Positions 18,319 through 26,682 of a stretch of 64,000 bases of DNA are shown piece after piece. The first letter of the stretch is position 1. Each line of letters starts with the position of its first letter. Source of the stretch: Cohnella endophytica (GTDB lineage: Bacteria > Bacillota > Bacilli > Paenibacillales > Paenibacillaceae); NCBI RefSeq assembly GCF_003628305.1, contig NZ_RBZM01000005.1, positions 372,001 to 436,000 of the forward strand, written 5' to 3'. The translations under genes were made by a program, and so were the position numbers. The notes below the pieces were generated by a model. It was not told the DNA's origin. It made no database searches and worked only from the letters and a program-made list of their open reading frames with translations.

Positions 18319-19767
18319 ATGCTAGGTAATCGCAAACAAAGGTGGCTTTCCTTACTGTTAGCTGCCGTGCTTGTCGGAATAACCGCCTGCAGCTCGAAGA
18401 ACGGCAATGATGAAACGAAGCCTTCCGCTAGCAGCTCTCAGCCGACCGAAGAAACGAGCCCGAGCGCATCCGATGCCAGCCCTAGCGCATCCGAAGCCAG
18501 CGAATCGCCGAAGGAAGTCGTTAAGCTTAAGTTCATGTATTGGGGCAGCACGGATGAGAAAAAAGCGATGGAGAACATGATCAAGGCGTTTAACGATTCC
18601 CATCCGTACATTCAAGTAACGGGCGAGCACGTTCCCGGAGATTACAACACGAAGATGAACACGCTGATGGCGGCCAACGAGTTGCCCGACGTCGCTTATT
18701 TAGGAGACGGCTTAACGAATCAATGGGGAAGCGAAGGCAGATTACTCGATTTCAGCCAATATTACGGCCAATACCCAGAGCTACAAAACAAATTGAAAGC
18801 CTCCTACCTGTACACCGAGCCGGGCAAGGCTGTAGCCAACTTCACCGCGCTAGAAGTCATGGTGCTCTACTATAACAAAGATATTTTCGCGGAAGAGGGA
18901 ATTCCCCTACCGCCGGCCGATCCGGCCAAAGCGTGGACATGGGACGAATTCGTCTCCGTCGCCAAGAAGTTAACGAAGGACAAAAAAGGCAAACATCCCG
19001 ACGATCCCGGCTTCGATGCGAAAAACATCGATACTTACGGTTTCTCCTTCGGTACCGACCGCGGTACTTACGGGCCGCTTCTCGAGAGCAACGGAGCAGG
19101 GATATTGGACGAATCCGGCATGAATTACGCGCTTAACAAGCCGGAAGCCGTCGAAGTGTTCCAGAAGCTTCAGGATTTGATTTACGTTAACCATGTTTCT
19201 CCGAATTTGATCCAACAGCAAAACATGCCGGATAACCATGTCCGCCTGCAAACGCGCAAAGTCGCGATGGTGCTCGACGGAACTTGGGCGCTGCTTGATT
19301 TAACGAACAACACAAAGCTTCACTACGGCATCGGAGTTCTACCGAAGCTGAAAGAACCGAAAACGGTTATTCTCGCGGGAACGACGGTCGTCTTCAATAC
19401 GACGAAGCACCCTGCCGAAGCTCTCGAGTTTTATTTGTACCATAACAATCCGGAGCAGGTCGACTTGTACAAAACGGGGCTTTGGATGCCGACGGAAGAA
19501 AAATATTACACGGACGAAGCGGCGATCAAGCTGTGGACCGACAACCCGGCCCATCCTCCGGAGTTTTTGCAAGCGGGAATCGAATACACCAAAGGATACG
19601 CGGTCAAATCGCCTTCGACGAAACTTAAAAACTGGCCGGAAATCAACAGCAAGCTTGCCCCGGGTCTCGATTTGATTTGGACGAACAAGAAGACGGCACA
19701 GGCGGCTCTTGACGAGTTGCAAGCGCAAATCCAACCGCTCATTAAGGGCAAATATCCGGACGAATAA
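18319..19767 (+). CDS. Extracellular solute-binding lipoprotein of a CUT1-type sugar ABC transporter
   Basis: A 482-residue type 1 binding protein with a lipoprotein signal peptide (lipobox GITAC) and a Ser/Pro/Glu-rich linker. The mature part follows the UgpB/MsmE pattern (FNDSHPYIQV, NELPDVAYLGD, VLYYNKDIFAEEGIPLP). ATG 18319 follows GAGAGGGG; the frame extends to 18268 without a start signal. It precedes two permeases and, further down the same strand, the X-Pro-type peptidase and hydroxyproline enzymes. The ligand may therefore be a hydroxyproline-linked arabino-oligosaccharide or its sugar; this is inference. Confidence 0.92.
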   Translation: MLGNRKQRWLSLLLAAVLVGITACSSKNGNDETKPSASSSQPTEETSPSASDASPSASEASESPKEVVKLKFMYWGSTDEKKAMENMIKAFNDSHPYIQVTGEHVPGDYNTKMNTLMAANELPDVAYLGDGLTNQWGSEGRLLDFSQYYGQYPELQNKLKASYLYTEPGKAVANFTALEVMVLYYNKDIFAEEGIPLPPADPAKAWTWDEFVSVAKKLTKDKKGKHPDDPGFDAKNIDTYGFSFGTDRGTYGPLLESNGAGILDESGMNYALNKPEAVEVFQKLQDLIYVNHVSPNLIQQQNMPDNHVRLQTRKVAMVLDGTWALLDLTNNTKLHYGIGVLPKLKEPKTVILAGTTVVFNTTKHPAEALEFYLYHNNPEQVDLYKTGLWMPTEEKYYTDEAAIKLWTDNPAHPPEFLQAGIEYTKGYAVKSPSTKLKNWPEINSKLAPGLDLIWTNKKTAQAALDELQAQIQPLIKGKYPDE

Positions 19768-19876
19768 CAACGGGATTGTTACCGCTTGAGGGCGGTTCGG
19801 GGCGAGGCCATGTCCGCGGCCGTTCCGTCCTCGGGCAATCGAGATTTAGCGTATTCCCGGAAGGAGGGAGCGAAAG

Positions 19877-20779
19877 ATGAGACGCAACAAGTCCGGACTG
19901 CTTAGGATGGAACGCCGCTGGGGCATGCTACTCGCGCTTCCGGTCACTCTCGGATTGCTGTTTTTCGCCATTGGTCCCATCGTCGCCTCTTTTGTTTTTA
20001 GCATGACCGATTGGCATATCGGAGGACAATCTTCATTCGTCGGCTTAAACAATTACGAGACGATCTTAACGAAGGATCCGGTGTTCACGAAATCGCTTTT
20101 CGTAACGGTATATTACGTCTTAGCCACCGTGCCGGTCGCGATACTCGCCGCTTTCGGGTTGGCGATGCTGCTTAATCGCAAAGTGAAGGGACTGTCCGTT
20201 TTCCGTACGATCTTTTTTTTACCCTCCATCGTTCCACGGATCGCGGGGACGATGCTGTGGCTGTGGTTATTCAATCCCGATTTCGGGTTGCTTAACTCGA
20301 TTTTCGAATATTTCGGGTTGCCGGGCAGCCAATGGATATACGCCGAAGAAACGGCGATTCCTTCGATCGCGCTCATGAGCGTATGGGGCGTCGGAAACTA
20401 TATGATCATTTTTTTGGCCGGTTTGCAATCCGTTCCTACCCATCTGTATGAGGCGGTCGAGGTGGATGGAGGGGGCGCTTGGCGCAAGTTTTTCCATGTT
20501 ACCCTGCCTTCGATGACGCCGACGATATTTTTCAATATGGTCATGATGCAGATCGGGGCGTTCCAAAGCTTCGACAGCGTGTACGTCATGACGCAGGGCG
20601 GTCCTAATAACGCGACTTTGCTTTACGTCGTCTACCTTTACCGTATCGCCTTCACGGAAACGAAAATCGGGTACGCCTCCGCATTGTCTTGGATTTTGTT
20701 CGTTATTATCGTCGCGCTTACGCTGATTACGTTCCGGACCTCCCGTAAATGGGTGTATTACGAAGGGGGCGGAAAATAA
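19877..20779 (+). CDS. CUT1 sugar ABC transporter permease (UgpA/MsmF type)
   Basis: A 300-residue membrane protein with six predicted helices and the EAA loop HLYEAVEVDGGGAWRKF. The motif FDSVYVMTQGGPNNATLLYVVYLY, split across its end, is typical of UgpA/MalF-type subunits. AAGGAGGGAG precedes ATG 19877. Its stop TAA overlaps the ATG of the partner permease (TAATG). Confidence 0.93.
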   Translation: MRRNKSGLLRMERRWGMLLALPVTLGLLFFAIGPIVASFVFSMTDWHIGGQSSFVGLNNYETILTKDPVFTKSLFVTVYYVLATVPVAILAAFGLAMLLNRKVKGLSVFRTIFFLPSIVPRIAGTMLWLWLFNPDFGLLNSIFEYFGLPGSQWIYAEETAIPSIALMSVWGVGNYMIIFLAGLQSVPTHLYEAVEVDGGGAWRKFFHVTLPSMTPTIFFNMVMMQIGAFQSFDSVYVMTQGGPNNATLLYVVYLYRIAFTETKIGYASALSWILFVIIVALTLITFRTSRKWVYYEGGGK

Positions 20780-21678
20780 TGGCGAGCCAAATAAGCACGG
20801 CGTTTGCGAAACCGCAAAAATCCACGCGCATGAAAATGATCGGGAAATCCAACGTTTTCACGTATTTTACGCTCATCGTGCTTAGTTTGCTTATGATTCT
20901 GCCTTTGATATGGCTTGTTAGAAGCTCTTTGATGGATAACGCGCAAATTTTCATTTTTCCTCCCGAATGGATCCCGGAGCCCTTTCGTTGGAGCAACTAC
21001 CCGGAGGCGCTGACGGCCGTTCCTTTCAAGCGTTTTTTTCTGAATACGATGATTCTCGAAGTGCTTACGGTAAGCGGCGTGCTCGTAACGACGATGATTT
21101 CCGCTTATACGTTCGCAAGGCTAAGATGGCCGGGGAAAAATATCGTATTCGGCGTGCTTCTCGCGACGGGCATGCTACCTGGAGCCGCGACGTTGATCCC
21201 GATGTTCGTGTTTTGGCGCGAGTTGGGAGCGTTGGATTCCTTCATCCCGTTGTCGTTGCCTTCGTGGTTTGGCGCGGGAGTATACACCGGCCAAGGCGTG
21301 TTCGCGATTTTTCTGATGAGGCAATTTTTCATGACCATTCCGCGCGAGCTGGACGAGGCAGCTTATATGGATGGAGCCAATCCGCTGACCGTGCTATGGC
21401 ACATTATCTTGCCGCTTTCCAAACCGGCGCTTCTCGTCATTACGGTGTTCTCGTTCAACGACGTGTGGAACCAATTTCTAGAGCCGACCTTGTATCTTAG
21501 CTCGGAAAAAAAATATACGATGGCGCTCGGGTTGGCTTCTTTCAAAGGGCTGTATAACGCGCAATGGGGTTACTTGATGGCCGCGTCGGCAACGATGGTC
21601 GCTCCGATCATTCTGCTCTTTTTCCTCGCCCAGCGCTATTTTATCGAAGGCATTACGCTTACCGGGATCAAAGGCTAA
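20779..21678 (+). CDS. CUT1 sugar ABC transporter permease (UgpE/MsmG type)
   Basis: A 299-residue MalG-like permease with about six helices and the EAA loop ELDEAAYMDGANPLTVL. Start ATG 20779 overlaps the stop of the previous gene and has GAAGGGGGCGG upstream; the longer frame from 20749 lies inside that gene. It pairs with the permease upstream; no ATP-binding subunit is encoded nearby. Confidence 0.92.
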   Translation: MASQISTAFAKPQKSTRMKMIGKSNVFTYFTLIVLSLLMILPLIWLVRSSLMDNAQIFIFPPEWIPEPFRWSNYPEALTAVPFKRFFLNTMILEVLTVSGVLVTTMISAYTFARLRWPGKNIVFGVLLATGMLPGAATLIPMFVFWRELGALDSFIPLSLPSWFGAGVYTGQGVFAIFLMRQFFMTIPRELDEAAYMDGANPLTVLWHIILPLSKPALLVITVFSFNDVWNQFLEPTLYLSSEKKYTMALGLASFKGLYNAQWGYLMAASATMVAPIILLFFLAQRYFIEGITLTGIKG

Positions 21679-21694
21679 GGAGGGGGCGTTGCGG

Positions 21695-22765
21695 ATGACA
21701 AGAGCAAGAATATCGCGGTTACGGTCGGTCGTCCAAGAGAAGGGTTTCGATGCGATCTTGATTTCGCACGGCCCGAATCGGAGATACGTTTCCGCATTTA
21801 CCGGTACTTCAGGTTATGTCCTCGTAAGCCAAGAAGAAGCGTTGCTTATGACGGATTTCCGTTATTTATCGCAAGCAACGGATCAAGCGGCGGCTTTAAC
21901 GGTAGCTCTTCACGGAATGGAACCCTTCGAATCGATCGCGGATTATGCGCGCAGTCTCGGTATTCGTTCTCTGGGAGTAGAGGCTAAGCATTTGAGTCTC
22001 AGCCAAGCTCATGCACTTCAGGCGGCTATGGCTGACATCGAATGCGTTCCTACGGAAGATATCGTGGAGAAGCTGCGAAATGTCAAGGATGAAGATGAAG
22101 TGAAGACGCTTAGGGAAGCAGCGCGTATCTCGGATGTTGCTTTCGCCGAAGTATTAAACGTTATTCGGCCAGGGGTATCGGAAAGAAGAATAGCGGCGGA
22201 ATTGGAGTACCGGATGCGGCTGCTCGGCGCCGATTGCGGATGGCCGGGCATTATCGTCGCATCCGGTTACCGGTCGGCGTTGCCGCATGGCGTCGCTAGC
22301 GACAAAGAAGTCGGACGGGGTGAATTCGTGACGCTCGATTTTGGAGCGATCGTGAACGGATATATGTCGGACGTCACGAGAACGGTATTCGTCGGAGAGC
22401 CTAACGAACGGCACTTGTCCGTCTACGCCGCGGTTCTTGATGCCAACGAGGCGGCGATACGCGGTTTGCGGCCAGGTATGAACGGCAAACAGGGAGACGC
22501 TCTCGGCAGGGATATTATCGATTCCCGAGGGTTCGGCTCTTATTTCGGTCATGGCCTCGGACACGGCATCGGATTGGAAATACACGAGCAAGTCAGGCTT
22601 TCCAAGGAAAGCGACTCCGTGCTCGAGCCTGGAAACGTGCTTACCGTCGAGCCGGGCATTTATATTCCGGGCTTCGGCGGCGTTCGTATCGAAGACGACG
22701 TCCTGATCACGGCAGGCGGCGTCGAAGTGCTTACTTCGAGCCCCAAACAATTGATCGCTTTATAA
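21695..22765 (+). CDS. M24-family X-Pro dipeptidase/aminopeptidase
   Basis: A 356-residue cytoplasmic metallopeptidase of the pita-bread fold, which cleaves bonds next to proline or hydroxyproline. The creatinase N domain (residues 1-125) contains GPNRRYVSAFTG. The catalytic domain shows the dinuclear metal ligands: Asp in TLDFGAIV and SDVTRT, His in GHGLGHGIGLEIHE, Glu in TVEPGIYIPG and RIEDDV. AAGGAGG at 21677 allows either TTG 21689 or ATG 21695 as start. The gene follows the transporter operon by 16 bases and precedes the hydroxyproline catabolic enzymes. This fits release of Hyp from imported peptides. Confidence 0.9.
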   Translation: MTRARISRLRSVVQEKGFDAILISHGPNRRYVSAFTGTSGYVLVSQEEALLMTDFRYLSQATDQAAALTVALHGMEPFESIADYARSLGIRSLGVEAKHLSLSQAHALQAAMADIECVPTEDIVEKLRNVKDEDEVKTLREAARISDVAFAEVLNVIRPGVSERRIAAELEYRMRLLGADCGWPGIIVASGYRSALPHGVASDKEVGRGEFVTLDFGAIVNGYMSDVTRTVFVGEPNERHLSVYAAVLDANEAAIRGLRPGMNGKQGDALGRDIIDSRGFGSYFGHGLGHGIGLEIHEQVRLSKESDSVLEPGNVLTVEPGIYIPGFGGVRIEDDVLITAGGVEVLTSSPKQLIAL

Positions 22766-22806
22766 CTTCCGCGGAACAACCCGCGATATGACGAGGAGGA
22801 AATCGT

Positions 22807-23679
22807 ATGAATCGTTTTTCCGGCGTTTACGTCGCTATCATTACCCCTTTCGATGAGAATCTGGAGTTGGATTTGCCTCGCTTGCGAAATCACGTGGATT
22901 GGCTGATCGAAGAAGGCGTTGACGGAATCGTCCCGACCGGTTCGGTAGGCGAATACGCGTCCTTGTCTCCGGATGAGCGCAAACGGGTTGTCGAGACCGT
23001 AATCGATGCGGCGGCGGGGCGCGTGCCGGTCGTCGTCGGTACGGCAGCGCCTTCGACTCAAATGGCCGTGCAATGGGCACAGCACGCCAAACAAGCCGGC
23101 GCCAAGGGCATTATGGCGCTACCGCCTATCAACTATAGGCCTTCCGAAACGGAAGTGTTCCATCACTATGAATCTCTTTCGGCGGTAGGGCTGCCGATCA
23201 TCGTATATAACAATCCGCACGATTACCCGACGGACATGAAACCTGCGTTTTTGCAAAAGCTTTCCGCGATCGATCATGTCGTAGCCGTTAAAGAGTTCTC
23301 GGGAGATATCCGAAGAGTACATGATATTCAAAGATTAACCGACCTCACAATCTTCGTCGGCGTGGACGACCTGGCGATGGAGGGGGGATTGCTCGGAGCG
23401 TCCGGTTGGATCGCGGGACTTACGAACGTTCTGCCGGCAGCGAGCTTGAAAATGTTTAAGTTGGCCCAGGAAGGCAAATTAGAAGAGGCATTAAAAATTT
23501 ACCGCAAACTTTTACCGTTATTCCATTGGGACGCAAGCCCCCGCCTTGTTCAGGCAATCAAATACGGCATGGAATTGGCCGGACGGCCCATGGGTCAAAC
23601 ACGGCCGCCCCGGTTGCCGCTTACGGAAGCGGAACAGGCAGAAATACGGGAAGCTTTCGAATACGCCTTGAGCGAATAA
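22807..23679 (+). CDS. DapA-family lyase, likely 1-pyrroline-4-hydroxy-2-carboxylate deaminase
   Basis: A 290-residue Schiff-base (beta/alpha)8 enzyme of the dihydrodipicolinate synthase family. The Schiff-base lysine is K162 in VAVKEFSGD, the catalytic tyrosine is Y134 in IVYNNP, and the substrate carboxylate loop is TGSVGEYASL. The family covers several reactions. The specific call rests on the surroundings: an aldehyde dehydrogenase directly downstream and a 4-hydroxyproline epimerase and D-hydroxyproline dehydrogenase-like genes nearby. In that pathway this enzyme converts pyrroline-4-hydroxy-2-carboxylate to 2-oxoglutarate semialdehyde. AGGAGG precedes ATG 22807. Confidence 0.85.
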   Translation: MNRFSGVYVAIITPFDENLELDLPRLRNHVDWLIEEGVDGIVPTGSVGEYASLSPDERKRVVETVIDAAAGRVPVVVGTAAPSTQMAVQWAQHAKQAGAKGIMALPPINYRPSETEVFHHYESLSAVGLPIIVYNNPHDYPTDMKPAFLQKLSAIDHVVAVKEFSGDIRRVHDIQRLTDLTIFVGVDDLAMEGGLLGASGWIAGLTNVLPAASLKMFKLAQEGKLEEALKIYRKLLPLFHWDASPRLVQAIKYGMELAGRPMGQTRPPRLPLTEAEQAEIREAFEYALSE

Positions 23680-23768
23680 CCGGCTTTGAAAGAAGCGCTG
23701 AACAAGACGACGGCAGGGGGTCCTTCCGTCGTTTCCTTATACCAAGCAAAGACGGGGAGCGAATCGAT

Positions 23769-25205
23769 ATGGAAACGAAAAACTGGATTGGCGGAGAGTG
23801 GTCTGAACCGGCTGCGGGCGTTATAGAAGTTCGCAACCCGTCCGATGTCGCCGAAACGGTCGGAATCATTCATTTGTCGGGCAGAGCCGAATTGTTATCC
23901 GCGGTCGACGCCGCACGACGCTCGCAGCCCAAGTGGGCGGCGATGACAGGGGCCGAAAGGGGCGAGTGCCTTTATCGAATGGCTAATCTGCTTGAATTGC
24001 ACTCGTCCGAATTGGCGAATCTGGCGAGCAGCGAGATGGGGAAACCGATTGCCGAGATGCGGGGGGAAGTGGCGAGGGGCGTGAACTTGCTGCGTTATTA
24101 CGCGGGGGAAGGGGTTCGAGCGAACGGCCAGATGATTCCTTCGTCCCAATCGCATGTTAAGCAGTACTCCGTACGCGTCCCGGTCGGGGTCGCGGCAATC
24201 GTTACGCCTTGGAATTTTCCGGTCGCGATCCCCATCTGGAAAATCGCTCCCGCTTTGATCTGCGGCAACGCCGTCGTATGGAAACCCGCGGAACATGCCT
24301 GTCTGACAGCCGTCAAAATGGCTGAAATATGGTCCGCTGCGCGATTACCGGAAGGCACGGTGAACTTGATTATCGGCAAAGGGAGCGTCATCGGCAATGC
24401 TTTATTGGAAGAAGCGCGGATCGACGCGATAAGCTTTACGGGCTCGACGGGGACGGGGTTACGCGTTGCCGCCGCCAGCGCGGCGAGAAATTTGAAGTTC
24501 CAGACGGAGATGGGGGGCAAGAATGCCGCCGTCGTTCTGCGCGACGCGGATCTCGACATCGCCGTTCCCGCCATCGTGAGCGGAGCATTTCGTTCCGCGG
24601 GACAAAAGTGCACGGCGACAAGCCGGATTATCGTCGATCGGACAATCTACGACGAATTCGCGGAGAGGATAGCCAAGGCTACTTCCAATCTTCGTATGGC
24701 AAATGCGAGGGACGAACGGGCTTTCCTCGGTCCCGTTGCCTCCAAAGAACAATTCAAATCCGTCAATCAATATGTAGACACGGCATTGTCGGAAGCACGA
24801 ACCGTAGCAATCGCGCCGGAGGCGGAAGGGAACGGCGAAGGCTATTATATTCGGCCGCTCCTCGTGGAAGGCGTATCCGCCGATCATGCGCTCGTTCAAG
24901 AAGAAGTGTTCGGCCCTTTGGCCGTCATATTGCCCGCGGACAATACCGACGAAGCCATCGAACTGGTTAATCGCACCGTTTTCGGTCTAAGCGCTTCTGT
25001 ATTCACGAAAAACTTGTCGGACGCATTCCGGTTTCTGGAAGAGGCGGAAGCGGGAATGGTACGGGTGAATCAGGAGACGGGAGGAGTCGAATATCAGGCT
25101 CCGTTCGGAGGAATGAAAAGCTCCAGCTCCCACACGAGGGAACAAGGCCAATCCGCCCTTGAATTCTACACCCATCTTAAAACTTGCTCGATTCAATATC
25201 GCTAA
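23769..25205 (+). CDS. Aldehyde dehydrogenase, likely 2-oxoglutarate semialdehyde dehydrogenase
   Basis: A 478-residue NAD(P)-dependent aldehyde dehydrogenase. It shows VTPWNFP, the nucleotide-binding FTGSTGTG, the catalytic Glu in TEMGGKN and the catalytic Cys281 in GQKCTATSR, then EEVFGPL and the C-terminal PFGGMK. ATG 23769 is where homology begins (METKNWIGGEW); the frame is open back to 23526 but that part overlaps the upstream gene. In context it would oxidise 2-oxoglutarate semialdehyde to 2-oxoglutarate, the last step of hydroxyproline breakdown. Substrate assignment is by context. Confidence 0.88.
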   Translation: METKNWIGGEWSEPAAGVIEVRNPSDVAETVGIIHLSGRAELLSAVDAARRSQPKWAAMTGAERGECLYRMANLLELHSSELANLASSEMGKPIAEMRGEVARGVNLLRYYAGEGVRANGQMIPSSQSHVKQYSVRVPVGVAAIVTPWNFPVAIPIWKIAPALICGNAVVWKPAEHACLTAVKMAEIWSAARLPEGTVNLIIGKGSVIGNALLEEARIDAISFTGSTGTGLRVAAASAARNLKFQTEMGGKNAAVVLRDADLDIAVPAIVSGAFRSAGQKCTATSRIIVDRTIYDEFAERIAKATSNLRMANARDERAFLGPVASKEQFKSVNQYVDTALSEARTVAIAPEAEGNGEGYYIRPLLVEGVSADHALVQEEVFGPLAVILPADNTDEAIELVNRTVFGLSASVFTKNLSDAFRFLEEAEAGMVRVNQETGGVEYQAPFGGMKSSSSHTREQGQSALEFYTHLKTCSIQYR

Positions 25206-25239
25206 TCATCCAGGAATCGCATAGGGGAGGAGACCGCAT

Positions 25240-26610
25240 ATGAACCAGGCGATGTCGATGTCCTTGTTGCCGCAATTGCGATGCGCGCTCGCGCCGGAGC
25301 TTCGGCAATCTCTGAAGCTTTTGCAAATGCCGGCGATCGAATTGTTCGCTTATTTAAGGGACGTCGAACAAGATAATCCGCTGATCGAGCTGGAATTCAT
25401 GGAAGAGCCGCGAATGCGAAGAAGGAGAAAAACGAATGAACGCGATACGGATTCGGCGCGAGATTTCCCGAATATCCATTCCAATCGCAAGTCGGTGGAA
25501 ACCCTTGAGCAAAAGTTGCTCTTCCAATTGAGGTTAGACGATGCGCCGATCGGCGTAAAACGGGTTGCGGCTTATTTGGCCGGAAACTTGAACGAGTCGG
25601 GATATTTGGACATCCCATTGGACGAAGCGGCCAATCTCGGGGGTTTTTCTCTTGAAGTTGCCCAATTGGGATTGCGGTTGCTCCAATCGTTGGAGCCGGC
25701 TGGAGCGGCAGCGAGATCCTTGGAGGAATGTCTGATACTTCAGGTTTCCCGGGATCGTTCGGCTCCGCCCGGGATAGAGAGAGTGATTCGGGAACATTTA
25801 AGCAACATAGCGAAAGGGCGTAGGAAGGCGATCGGAAAAGCTTTGGGAATGACGGAATCGCAGACGGATCAAGCCATCCGCTATTTGCGCTCGTTGAATC
25901 CTCGTCCAGGACTCGCGTTTACGGTTGCCGACACCCCTTTTGTTTTTCCGGAGGCGAGGCTTTCCGGAATCCGAGGGGAATCTGATTTTTCCGTTCGCGA
26001 AGCTTGGCCTTTTCGAGTGAAATTTCACCGTTTGTTTGGGGAAGCTCACGACGGTTCGGCCGAGTGGCGAAATTGGGCGACTGTAAAAAGAAAAGAGGCG
26101 GACCGATTGGACGATATGCTTCGTTTCCGGGGACGCGCGCTTAGATCCGTTATCGTCGCTATTGCCGATGCCCAGAGGCCGTTCTTGATGGAGGGGCCTG
26201 CGGCGATCAAACCGCTCAAACTTGAGCAAATTGCCGCGTCTACCGGGTTTCATTTATCGACGGTCAGTCGAACCATTCGCGATAAATACGTGGATACGCC
26301 GCACGGAGTAATGCCTTTAAGTCTTTTTTTCTCGACGGGACTGAACGGGGTTGGAATAGATGAGGTTTCCTCCCGTTCGGTCAAACACAGGATCCGGGCA
26401 TTGATCGCCAAGGAGGACAAAGGCAACCCGTTTACGGACTTGCAGCTCGCGGCTTTGTTACGCAAGGAAGGAGTTAACGTTTCCAGACGTACCGTCGCGA
26501 AATATAGGGAAGAAGAACGCTTGTTGCCTTCCGCATTCCGCGTTTGTCCGGTCGCGGATTCGCGGATCCATCCATTTTTGCTGAAGGAGGTGGTTCCCAT
26601 GCTTGAATAG
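25240..26610 (+). CDS. rpoN: RNA polymerase sigma-54 factor
   Basis: A 456-residue sigma-54 (SigL in B. subtilis). The N-terminal Gln/Leu-rich activator-interacting region (SLKLLQMPAIEL), the core-binding middle part, the helix-turn-helix (TGFHLSTVSRTIRDKYVDTPHG) and the RpoN box (SRRTVAKYREEE) are all present. The linker after region I is short and basic. The gene lies 34 bases after the aldehyde dehydrogenase gene with GGGGAGGAG upstream of ATG 25240, so it appears to be part of the catabolic operon. Its products can be expected at the two sigma-54 promoters at 33040-33079. Confidence 0.94.
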   Translation: MNQAMSMSLLPQLRCALAPELRQSLKLLQMPAIELFAYLRDVEQDNPLIELEFMEEPRMRRRRKTNERDTDSARDFPNIHSNRKSVETLEQKLLFQLRLDDAPIGVKRVAAYLAGNLNESGYLDIPLDEAANLGGFSLEVAQLGLRLLQSLEPAGAAARSLEECLILQVSRDRSAPPGIERVIREHLSNIAKGRRKAIGKALGMTESQTDQAIRYLRSLNPRPGLAFTVADTPFVFPEARLSGIRGESDFSVREAWPFRVKFHRLFGEAHDGSAEWRNWATVKRKEADRLDDMLRFRGRALRSVIVAIADAQRPFLMEGPAAIKPLKLEQIAASTGFHLSTVSRTIRDKYVDTPHGVMPLSLFFSTGLNGVGIDEVSSRSVKHRIRALIAKEDKGNPFTDLQLAALLRKEGVNVSRRTVAKYREEERLLPSAFRVCPVADSRIHPFLLKEVVPMLE

Positions 26611-26682
26611 TAAAGCGGGTCGTCTTCAGGGTAAGCCATGATTGACTTTCGTTTTTATTTTAGAAAAGAGGAGGCTCAAGTA

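Noticed and set aside
23526..23768. N-terminal extension of the aldehyde dehydrogenase
   Set aside because: It overlaps the deaminase gene, has no family similarity, and ATG 23769 marks the start of homology.
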